DNA of 64,000 nt from Chryseobacterium sp. MA9. Lineage in GTDB: Bacteria; Bacteroidota; Bacteroidia; Flavobacteriales; Weeksellaceae. The notes under the pieces were generated by a model. That model saw only the letters and a program-made list of their open reading frames with translations. It did no database searches and was not told the origin of the DNA. Shown piece after piece: positions 8,881 through 15,798 of this stretch. The translations under genes were made by a program, and so were the position numbers. The stretch covers positions 3,658,001 through 3,722,000 of the forward strand of contig NZ_CP075170.1 in the NCBI RefSeq assembly GCF_024399315.1, in the 5' to 3' direction. Each line of letters opens with the position of its first letter. Position 1 is the stretch's first letter.

Positions 8881-9462
8881 TTGAATTTATTCAAGAGGAT
8901 TGTAAGCAAACTTACCAACCAGCCTGAAGAAGAGGACAAACAGAGCCTGGAGAAGCTTGGGGATTCGCTGAAAAATGCGGATCTTGACTATAAGTTTGCG
9001 CAATTATTTACGCATTCGGGGGGATTTTTTAATTATTGTGCAGATGAAGCGGAGGCTCTACAAACTTTAAATCAAATTATCAAAATAGAAGGTATTCACA
9101 ACCTTTTCTGTTGGGATAAAGAACTTCAGAACTTTTTGAACGTTGTGAAGTCTACATATACTTCAGAACTGCAGCCGTCTAATGATGCTGCATTCATCAC
9201 ATGTGAATATCTGATCGCCTATGATGGCAGGATCATGCTTTCGCATAATAATATTCTTCATTATCATTCTTCAAGACTTCCTGATAGAATTATCATCATT
9301 GCCAATGTTTCTCAGATTGTAAACAACCTGAATGATGCTATGGGGAAAATAAAAAGAAACGGAAATATCAAGAACCTTACTTCCATCAGCGGAAGCCAGT
9401 CTAAAATGGACAGTTCTTCCAATTCCAATACAAAACTGTTTTTATTGCTGCTTGAAGATTAA
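8881..9462 (+). CDS. LUD-domain protein (LutC/YkgG-like)
   Basis: A 193-residue protein related to the LUD/DUF162 fold, with FAQLFTHSGGFFNYCADEAEAL, the central INFITCEYLIAYDGRIML-type segment (here AAFITCEYLIAYDGRI) and LPDRIIIIANVSQIV. LutC-type proteins belong to iron-sulfur lactate-oxidation complexes, but no lutA or lutB lies nearby and the protein has no Fe-S cysteine cluster. Instead it starts an operon with cdsA and psd. The start appears to be TTG at 8881 (LNLFKRIVSKL); no ATG fits upstream. A role tied to phospholipid synthesis is inference from context. Confidence 0.72.
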   Translation: MNLFKRIVSKLTNQPEEEDKQSLEKLGDSLKNADLDYKFAQLFTHSGGFFNYCADEAEALQTLNQIIKIEGIHNLFCWDKELQNFLNVVKSTYTSELQPSNDAAFITCEYLIAYDGRIMLSHNNILHYHSSRLPDRIIIIANVSQIVNNLNDAMGKIKRNGNIKNLTSISGSQSKMDSSSNSNTKLFLLLLED

Positions 9463-9486
9463 GCAACCACTTCTAAATTTTAAATT

Positions 9487-10359
9487 TTGGATAAAAATCT
9501 CATTCAAAGAACCGTATCAGGTATAGTCTATGTAGCCGTCATTGTACTTTGTTCGACTCCACTGGGAGCGCAACTGTTGAACAGCATTGCCCCTGGCCTT
9601 ATCAAACAGCAGTACCTTTTTTATGGCTTAATGAGTCTGTTACTGGTTGTTGGAACATGGGAGTGTGTCAAAATCATGAAGTTTGGTAACGGCTATGAAA
9701 AATGGGTGGTATATCCATTGGTCATTTTTATATTCTATATTTTTTCCAAAAGATATTTCAACCACGATTTCTTTTTTGATTTCAGGCTCAGTGAAATACT
9801 GGCACTGGCTCTTATTGGGATTGCTGTGGTTACTTTATTCAAATATCCCAACGAATTATACTTCGACAGCGGGAAACTTATTTTTACCGTTATTTACGTA
9901 GCGCTCCCATTCAGTTTTGCATTGGGGCTACCCAAGTTCTCCAGTTATAATGACAGTTTCTCTTTGGAGGTTCTGTTCCTGTTTATCCTGATCTGGAGTA
10001 GTGACACCTTTGCCTATCTGGTGGGGAAGTTCTTAGGTAAACATAAAATGGCACCTAAAATTTCTCCTAAAAAAACTTGGGAAGGATATGCAGGTGGCGT
10101 AGTGCTAACATTGGTTTTATCCTACTTTATTGAACATTATCAGCCTGAACTGAGAGGGAACTGGATGGTTGTAGGATTTTTGGTTGCTGCCTTTGCTCCA
10201 TTAGGGGATCTGGTAGAAAGCCAATTGAAAAGAAATTTCGGTGTGAAAGACAGTGGAAACATCATTCCGGGACATGGTGGAGTTTTAGACAGGCTGGATA
10301 GTTTTATTATCTGCGTTCCTGTTGTATATTTGTACTTTATTTTAGAAAAATTTATTTAG
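9487..10359 (+). CDS. cdsA: Phosphatidate cytidylyltransferase (CdsA)
   Basis: A 290-residue polytopic membrane enzyme making CDP-diacylglycerol from CTP and phosphatidic acid. The C-terminal family signature is complete: SQLKRNFGVKDSGN followed by IIPGHGGVLDRLDSF. Several hydrophobic helices precede it, and SSDTFAYLVGKFLGKHKM with SPKKTWEG marks the cytidylyltransferase core. The start is TTG (9487). The next gene, psd, begins 4 nt later, linking two consecutive parts of phosphatidylethanolamine synthesis; pssA is not in the window. Confidence 0.95.
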   Translation: MDKNLIQRTVSGIVYVAVIVLCSTPLGAQLLNSIAPGLIKQQYLFYGLMSLLLVVGTWECVKIMKFGNGYEKWVVYPLVIFIFYIFSKRYFNHDFFFDFRLSEILALALIGIAVVTLFKYPNELYFDSGKLIFTVIYVALPFSFALGLPKFSSYNDSFSLEVLFLFILIWSSDTFAYLVGKFLGKHKMAPKISPKKTWEGYAGGVVLTLVLSYFIEHYQPELRGNWMVVGFLVAAFAPLGDLVESQLKRNFGVKDSGNIIPGHGGVLDRLDSFIICVPVVYLYFILEKFI

Positions 10360-10363
10360 TCTC

Positions 10364-11020
10364 ATGAAATTACATAGAGAATCAAAAGGAACGATTACCG
10401 TTGCGACCCTGCTTTTTATTATTCTGGGCGCTCTAGCAATTTATTTCCTTAAAATATGGTCACTAGTGATCATCATGCCTTTGTTGGTTATTTACGGTTT
10501 AGTTTTCTGGTTCTTCAGGGTTCCGGATCGTAATATTCTGGATCACAAAGAAAACGTGATAGCTCCGGTGGACGGAAAAGTGGTAATGATCAAAGAAGTG
10601 GATGAAGATGAATTTATAAAAGGAAAAGCCCTTCAGGTTTCTATTTTTATGTCCCCGCTGAATGTTCACATCTGTAGATATCCGGTTTCGGGTGAAGTGA
10701 TTTACAAAAAGTACCACCCGGGAAAATATCTGGTAGCATGGCATGAAAAGTCTTCTACAGAGAACGAAAGAACTACTGTAGCAGTACAGACTATGACCAA
10801 TCATAAAGTTGTCTTCAGACAAATTGCCGGTTATGTAGCTAGAAGGATTGTTTTCTACTGTAATGAAGGCGATAAGGCAAAAGCCGGACATGAGTTCGGA
10901 TTTATTAAATTCGGTTCCAGAATGGATGTATTCCTACCTTTGGATACTGAGATTATCTGTAAAATCGGAGATATTACAAAAGGAGGTGAGGATGTTATCG
11001 CCAAACTGAAAGAAAATTAA
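10364..11020 (+). CDS. psd: Phosphatidylserine decarboxylase, short (Psd) type
   Basis: A 218-residue proenzyme that decarboxylates phosphatidylserine to phosphatidylethanolamine at the membrane. It has an N-terminal hydrophobic hairpin (about residues 16-50), then VIAPVDGKVVMIKEV, SIFMSPLNVHICRYPVSGEV, and the self-cleavage site at Gly184-Ser185 (FGSRMDVFLP), which creates the pyruvoyl group. This matches the archaeal/Bacteroidota short form. It is the last gene of the LUD-cdsA-psd operon and is followed by a strong terminator. Confidence 0.95.
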   Translation: MKLHRESKGTITVATLLFIILGALAIYFLKIWSLVIIMPLLVIYGLVFWFFRVPDRNILDHKENVIAPVDGKVVMIKEVDEDEFIKGKALQVSIFMSPLNVHICRYPVSGEVIYKKYHPGKYLVAWHEKSSTENERTTVAVQTMTNHKVVFRQIAGYVARRIVFYCNEGDKAKAGHEFGFIKFGSRMDVFLPLDTEIICKIGDITKGGEDVIAKLKEN

Positions 11021-11045
11021 TATTCTTATAATATATAAGCAGAAA

Positions 11046-11071
11046 AGAGAGCCTTTATGGCTCTCTTTTTT
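11046..11071 (+). terminator. Terminator after psd
   Basis: AGAGAGCC (11046-11053) pairs with GGCTCTCT (11059-11066), loop TTTAT, then a T run. It is 26 nt past the psd stop. Confidence 0.92.
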
Positions 11072-11446
11072 ATTGGATGAATAAGGATGATCTGTTGATT
11101 TGAGTTTAACTACGCATGAGTAATATTGCGTATCAGGGAAAGAATACTTTTTTATTTGTATTAATAATTTTGCTTGTTTAAAAACACAAGCTATTTATAT
11201 TTTTAAATGAGAGAGAACAAATAGATATTAATTTTTTTGAAAATGAGTTTTTATTTGATAATTTTAATGTTGGATTTTTAGTAAATTGTAACTGAAAAAC
11301 ACAAATCACACTCTTTTACTGCTAAAAATTACAGACCTATATTTTGTTTTGTGAGTTTTTATTTAAAAGCTATTAATATTGGGAAATTTATGCTATCAGT
11401 AGTACAGATGCCAACCTGAGCTTGTGAAAACATAAAAAACAACAAA
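11072..11446. other. Long AT-rich intergenic region before the membrane regulator
   Basis: About 375 nt without a credible gene. It holds the 31-nt motif copy at 11102-11132, long A/T tracts, and near 11347-11360 the 14-mer GTTTTGTGAGTTTT, which recurs directly in front of the second motif copy near 13437. No clear -33/-7 pair was found. The length suggests extensive regulatory sequence. Confidence 0.5.
11102..11132 (+). repeat. Regulatory motif copy 1 (GAGTTT..ACTACGC..GCGTA)
   Basis: A 31-nt element containing ACTACGCATGAGTA (11109-11122) and TATTGCGTA. TACGCA (11111-11116) and TGCGTA (11127-11132) form an inverted repeat with a 10-nt spacer, one helical turn centre to centre about 16 nt. 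It matches copy 2 (13443-13473) at 28 of 31 positions. Confidence 0.75.
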
Positions 11447-12439
11447 ATGATTTATAAGTTTTTCTTTAGGGTGATCAACGACGAAGCAGAGAACATGGAT
11501 GATGATTTTGAAAGTAGTTATCTCCATCTTATTAACCGGTATCTGCTTTTATTGTTTTTCATATTCCTGTTTTATTCCATTTTTATTATCACTTTTTTCG
11601 GGGATATGTTAATCTCGATATTTCTTACCGTTATTACCTTTTTCTGGTTGTTTTTAATGGCAATAAAGGGTAAGACACGGCGATTCAGAAATGTGCTGAA
11701 AAGGGCTGTTATCTTTATATTTGTACTGCTGACCTTTATAGTAAGCTTTTTTAATATTTATACTTACAAAAATGCAGGGGTAGAGTATTTTTATTTTTGT
11801 CTTTTATTTGCTGTCCCATTCTTTCTGAACTATAAAAAAGATGCTTTTGTAATTTTCTTCATTGCTTTCATGATCAGTATAAACTTTATTGCATGTCTTT
11901 ACTTTGATTTCGATTTCCTGCCTAAAAGCAGATTTATAGAAAAAGAGGATTTTAAAACAATAAAATTGCTGAATATTTTATTTTCCGTTGCCTCTTTCCT
12001 GATGGATATTGTTTTTGTCACTCAGAAAGACGCACTGATTCATGGTTTGATTTCCGATAAAAAAGAGAAAGACTCTACCATCAAGGATCTGGTGAAAACG
12101 AATACAGAACTGATGAAACACCAGATGCTGATCAATCATCTTTCAGAAGAAAACATCCAGGAAATTTTAAGTTTAGCAGAAAATAATTCGCCCATGTTTT
12201 TTGAAAAATTTCAGATATTTTTTCCTCATTTTATTCCTGATATTTTAAAAATAAATCCTAATCTCATTCATTCTGAACTCTATTTCTGTGCTTTGATGAA
12301 GCTTGATTTTGATACCAAGAAGATTGCACAGTGTACCAACCACAGTATTCGTGCTGTAGAGAGTAAAAAATATAGGATCCGGAAGAAACTGAATATATCC
12401 TCTGAGGTCAATATCAATAGCTTTTTGATTAAAATATAA
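11447..12439 (+). CDS. Membrane-anchored LuxR-type helix-turn-helix regulator
   Basis: A 330-residue protein with six predicted membrane helices (about 29-50, 53-72, 85-104, 113-128, 131-153, 169-187). A charged, probably coiled-coil linker follows (about 200-235, DKKEKDSTIKDLVKTNTELM), and then a C-terminal HTH (about 285-330: MKLDFDTKKIAQCTN, SIRAVESKKYRIRKKL) of the GerE/LuxR kind. This is the architecture of one-component regulators that sense a signal at the membrane and bind DNA directly. No sensor domain is recognised. A copy of the island motif lies about 315 nt upstream and another just downstream. Target genes are unknown; the neighbouring secreted-protein gene is a candidate. Confidence 0.75.
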   Translation: MIYKFFFRVINDEAENMDDDFESSYLHLINRYLLLLFFIFLFYSIFIITFFGDMLISIFLTVITFFWLFLMAIKGKTRRFRNVLKRAVIFIFVLLTFIVSFFNIYTYKNAGVEYFYFCLLFAVPFFLNYKKDAFVIFFIAFMISINFIACLYFDFDFLPKSRFIEKEDFKTIKLLNILFSVASFLMDIVFVTQKDALIHGLISDKKEKDSTIKDLVKTNTELMKHQMLINHLSEENIQEILSLAENNSPMFFEKFQIFFPHFIPDILKINPNLIHSELYFCALMKLDFDTKKIAQCTNHSIRAVESKKYRIRKKLNISSEVNINSFLIKI

Positions 12440-12458
12440 ACAAAATTCCGATTTTTGT

Positions 12459-12472
12459 TACTTATGCGTAGT
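12459..12472 (-). repeat. Regulatory motif half-copy, inverted
   Basis: The minus strand reads ACTACGCATAAGTA, 13 of 14 identical to the core of copy 1. It lies between the membrane regulator and the first mini-HTH gene. The second half (TTGCGTA) is absent. Confidence 0.55.
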
Positions 12473-12538
12473 GTTGAGTGCCGGGTGATGATATTTTTTG
12501 TTTTTCTTATCAATATTTTTACTTATAAAAACATTGTG

Positions 12539-12952
12539 ATGAATATTAAGAACATTCATATTGGGAGCCTGATCCGGACCAAAGTGGAAGAGCAGCAGAT
12601 TTCAATAGAAAGAATCTCCAGATTTTTAGACAGACCGGAAGATGATGTAGAAATGATGTATCAGGCAAAAAGTATTGATACGGATATTCTGATGAAATGG
12701 TGTAAACTTTTAAAATTTGATTTTTTTAGATTCTATACAGGTCATCTTATTTTGTATGCTCCACAGTCAAGAATTGATAACGCATTCAGAGAAAAAGAGA
12801 GCACTATGCTTTTCAGGAAAAGTATCTACACACAAGAGGTAAAGGATTTTATACTTAATAGAATTAAAACCGGAACAATGACGGCCAATGATGTGGTTGA
12901 AAGGTATAAAATTCCCAAGACAACTTTATATAAATGGATGAAAAAAATATAA
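12539..12952 (+). CDS. Small transposase-like HTH protein
   Basis: A 137-residue protein from the ATG at 12539, chosen because MNIKNIHIGSLIRTKVEE is the usual N-terminus of a family I recall from many Chryseobacterium genomes, often labelled transposase. Its N-terminal half resembles a degenerate Xre-like helical domain (ISIERISRFLDRPEDDVEMM). The C-terminus (about 100-137) is an IS3 OrfA-like HTH: GTMTANDVVERYKIPKTTL then YKWMKK. There is no DDE integrase domain and no flanking inverted repeats, so it is not a working transposase. It is followed after one nucleotide by a second HTH gene, indicating translational coupling. Confidence 0.7.
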   Translation: MNIKNIHIGSLIRTKVEEQQISIERISRFLDRPEDDVEMMYQAKSIDTDILMKWCKLLKFDFFRFYTGHLILYAPQSRIDNAFREKESTMLFRKSIYTQEVKDFILNRIKTGTMTANDVVERYKIPKTTLYKWMKKI

Positions 12953-12953
12953 T

Positions 12954-13274
12954 ATGATTCCTGATTACAAGCAGATTTATACCGATATTCTTGAAGAGAA
13001 GTTCCCTGAAAAATTAATAGATGCTGCCATCAGGCTTAAGCTGGAAACATTGCACTCAGCTATTGATATTCTTAAATTTAATCAACTGATTTTTGGAGAA
13101 CCGGAATATATGGTTGGATTCAATAATCAAAGGCTGCGTTCTTATGATGAAGATTCTATCTTGAAAATTCTAAGATATCAAAAACAGAATGAGCTTACCA
13201 ACCTTCAGCTTGGTAAACAGTTTAAAATAAGCAGAAATACAATTGCAAAGTGGAAAACTATTTTTAAAGTATAA
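12954..13274 (+). CDS. Second small HTH protein, coupled partner
   Basis: A 106-residue protein whose ATG lies one nucleotide after the previous stop. The N-terminus (IPDYKQIYTDILEEKFPEK) is the typical beginning of a companion family that, from memory, usually accompanies the preceding one in Chryseobacterium. The C-terminus (about 62-106) is again a single HTH: RSYDEDSILKILRYQKQN, LTNLQLGKQFKISRNTIAKW. It is probably DNA-binding. The two proteins may form a heteromeric regulator; target and function are unknown. Confidence 0.68.
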   Translation: MIPDYKQIYTDILEEKFPEKLIDAAIRLKLETLHSAIDILKFNQLIFGEPEYMVGFNNQRLRSYDEDSILKILRYQKQNELTNLQLGKQFKISRNTIAKWKTIFKV

Positions 13275-13442
13275 ATGATTTTGTGTTTTGTTTAATCTAA
13301 TGACATTATTTTCTTTAATAAATGGGAAATAATTGTTATTACATTATTTAGATTTTGATTTTTTAATTTATGGTTGGGTTTTATTAAATAACTCAACTTT
13401 TTATTTGTTCTTTTTCAGAATTGTAAGTTATTGGTGTTTTGT

Positions 13443-13473
13443 GAGTTTTACTACGCGTGAGTAGTATTGCGTA
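13443..13473 (+). repeat. Regulatory motif copy 2 upstream of secreted protein
   Basis: A 31-nt element with ACTACGCGTGAGTA (13450-13463) and TATTGCGTA. TACGC and GCGTA form an inverted repeat. It lies about 95 nt before the ATG at 13569, a promoter-proximal position, and is directly preceded by GTTTTGTGAGTTTT shared with the region near 11347. Confidence 0.75.
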
Positions 13474-13568
13474 GGGGAAATTAATTTGTAATTGTCTGAG
13501 GATGATAATTTTGTGACGGTCAAATGACTTAGTTGAAAATTTTACTCATTAAACAATATAACTTAAAA

Positions 13569-15380
13569 ATGATGGAACCAAAATTTACAATTCCCCCAAT
13601 CAAAGTCTTGCTGATAGCACTGCTATTTGCCTTTGGAAAATTTTATTCTCAAGCCAATAATGGAGCAGTAGGAATTAATACCACTACCCCTAATGCTAAT
13701 TCTGTTTTGGATGTCATCTCAGGAAACAATAACAAAGGAATCCTTATTCCCAGATTAACTGAAGCGCAGCGAAATGCCATTACAATCAATCAGTCCAAAG
13801 ATGATGGTTTGACGATTTACAATACCACAGAAGATTGTTTCAATTACTGGAGTCTTGCGGATAATGAATGGAAAAGTGTCTGCGGACAGATGGGGAAATC
13901 TGTTTTTACCATAGACTGTTCCACTTCAAAAGCAATGGGAAGTTATGTAAAAGGAAAAGAACTTACTAATTCCAATTACCTAAACATTGCTGTGAATGTA
14001 ACAAAACCGGGTAATTATACCATTTCCGGGACTACTGCCAACGGATATAATTTTTACGGAACCGGAGTATTTCTAAATACAGGAACACAAACGGTACAGA
14101 TCCCAGGACAGGGAGCTCCTCAGAATATCCAGACAGATAACGTGTCACTTGAAGCCAACGGAACGGCTGTTACCTGTACTCCTGCGATCTCTATTACGGT
14201 GCTAAGCCCTGCAGGAACATATACCATGAGCTGTGGAAGTGCAACAGTAAATGGAGTGTACAAAGTAGGAACAGCTCTTACGGCTTCCAATACGATTACT
14301 TTGCCTGTGAATGTGACGGCATTGGGGAGTTATACCATTACAACCAATACGGTTGATGGAATTTCTTTCAGTGGTTCAGGAGTATTTACTGCTACAGGAA
14401 ATCAGAGTGTTACGTTGCAGGGCACAGGCTCACCTTCCTCCACAGCTGTAAAAACAATAACAATTACTTCTGACAGTCAGGGTGGGGTTTCAACTACATG
14501 TACGGTCAATGTAATTGTTGTTGTTCCAAAGAAAAAGCTTTTAACAATCGGAGCTGGTGCAAATGGTTGTGGATATAATGTATCAGGAACTTCTCCATCA
14601 GGTATGGTAACTAAAGCAGCAGCTAATTTTGGAACATTGGCCAACAGTATCGTAAAATACGAAGGGTGGGATCAGATCATAGACGGTACAGACAGTCCGA
14701 GTGCTGCACAGCTGACAACCTGGACAACCGGAGCCAATCCTGTAGATATTATTGTAATAGGATATGCATGGGGAATGAATGCTGCAGATGCACAAGTGTT
14801 AAAAAATTACCTGGCAAAAGGAGGTGTAATCGTTGCTTATTCTGAAAGTAACAGCGGAATGCAGAATCTTTTCAGAAATGTTTTTGACGGATCAGTAAAT
14901 ACCGGAAGTGTAAACAGTGCCGGAGCTATCTATAAACTGCCCATGACAAATGATGAAATCCTGAATGGTCCTTTTGGTGATATAAGAGGATTGCAATGGG
15001 GAGAAGATGCTTCTTCTACAACCTATGCAACAGGACTTCCTACAAGTGAAATTACAGTATATTCAGGAGATACAAACATCTCTACGGCTTCACCATCTGG
15101 AACTGTAGGTCGTGTAACTGCATTTAAACATAATACTTTAAACTTCATCTGGGTAGGAGATGGTGGATTCAACTCTCAATGTGGAACAGTTACTTCTCCA
15201 AATACCTCAGATACTATATGTCCGTTCTATGCGGATACTAATTATAAGCCAATTGCTAAACCAAATTATGGAAATGGTGCTGCTGCTTATGAAATGAATG
15301 TATACAACTCAATATTCTATGCCAACGCTTTAGCCTGGGCGATTAAAAAGGCAGAATTCAGTGGAATAAACACAAAATGA
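13569..15380 (+). CDS. Secreted VGINT-type surface protein with GATase-like C-terminal region
   Basis: A 603-residue protein (ATG at 13569 or 13572) with a signal peptide ending near KFYSQANN. It opens with the Bacteroidota surface module AVGINTTTPNANSVLDV, KGILIPRLTEAQRNAI and DGLTIYNTTEDCFNYWS. Two or three Thr/Gly-rich beta repeats follow (each with NVT..G.YTI and FSGSGVF or FYGTGVF). The last ~270 residues contain VDIIVIGYAWGMNAADAQVL and KGGVIVAYSES, which look like a class I glutamine-amidotransferase or ThuA-like fold. No T9SS C-terminal domain is evident. It is probably regulated through the motif at 13443. The exact function is unknown; an adhesive or carbohydrate-related surface role is inference. 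Confidence 0.75.
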   Translation: MMEPKFTIPPIKVLLIALLFAFGKFYSQANNGAVGINTTTPNANSVLDVISGNNNKGILIPRLTEAQRNAITINQSKDDGLTIYNTTEDCFNYWSLADNEWKSVCGQMGKSVFTIDCSTSKAMGSYVKGKELTNSNYLNIAVNVTKPGNYTISGTTANGYNFYGTGVFLNTGTQTVQIPGQGAPQNIQTDNVSLEANGTAVTCTPAISITVLSPAGTYTMSCGSATVNGVYKVGTALTASNTITLPVNVTALGSYTITTNTVDGISFSGSGVFTATGNQSVTLQGTGSPSSTAVKTITITSDSQGGVSTTCTVNVIVVVPKKKLLTIGAGANGCGYNVSGTSPSGMVTKAAANFGTLANSIVKYEGWDQIIDGTDSPSAAQLTTWTTGANPVDIIVIGYAWGMNAADAQVLKNYLAKGGVIVAYSESNSGMQNLFRNVFDGSVNTGSVNSAGAIYKLPMTNDEILNGPFGDIRGLQWGEDASSTTYATGLPTSEITVYSGDTNISTASPSGTVGRVTAFKHNTLNFIWVGDGGFNSQCGTVTSPNTSDTICPFYADTNYKPIAKPNYGNGAAAYEMNVYNSIFYANALAWAIKKAEFSGINTK

Positions 15381-15402
15381 TAAAAAGGGTTTTTAAAGAA
15401 GG

Positions 15403-15434
15403 CTCCGGTACGATGATTCGTGCCGGAGTTTTTT
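15403..15434 (+). terminator. Terminator after the secreted protein
   Basis: CTCCGGTACG (15403-15412) pairs with CGTGCCGGAG (15419-15428, one G-T pair), loop ATGATT, followed by TTTTTTA. It abuts the 3' end of the convergent DUF1801 gene. Confidence 0.9.
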
Positions 15435-15780
15435 ATTTTATATACTTTTTAATCTCTTCTGTAAGGTTTAATATGAATTCTACCGGGAGATCTTCTTCAG
15501 TGTCAATTAAGAGGATTTTAAACTTCTTTCTGCCATCCAGAATCAGCTCCGGATAATCCAGTTTGTCACCGTGGTAAAAGCTGATATAATGTTTCTTGTA
15601 TTTTTTGCTGTAATAAAAATAACACAGCATTTTCTTTTTGTACTTGATAAACGGAAGCCCGAAACTGAATGTTTCTGTAATATTTTCCGGATCTGAAGCT
15701 AAGATAGAATCACGCAAAAATAAAAGAGTACTTCTTTCAGGCTCTTCGATTCTGTAGAAATACTCTTGTATAGGGTTCAT
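15433..15780 (-). CDS. DUF1801-family protein
   Basis: A 115-residue cytoplasmic protein. IQEYFYRIEEPERSTLLFLR, the PENITETFSFGLPFIKYKKKM segment read in parts, and YISFYHGDKLDYPEL match the YdhG/DUF1801 fold. The family is common and its biochemical function is not established. It starts 18 nt downstream of the ABC exporter stop on the same strand and is probably co-transcribed. Confidence 0.8.
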   Translation of the reverse strand: MNPIQEYFYRIEEPERSTLLFLRDSILASDPENITETFSFGLPFIKYKKKMLCYFYYSKKYKKHYISFYHGDKLDYPELILDGRKKFKILLIDTEEDLPVEFILNLTEEIKKYIK

Positions 15781-15798
15781 TTTAATTGAATTAAAATA

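Noticed and set aside
12539-13274. Insertion sequence suggested by transposase-like HTH proteins
   Set aside because: No DDE/integrase domain, terminal inverted repeats or target duplications were found.
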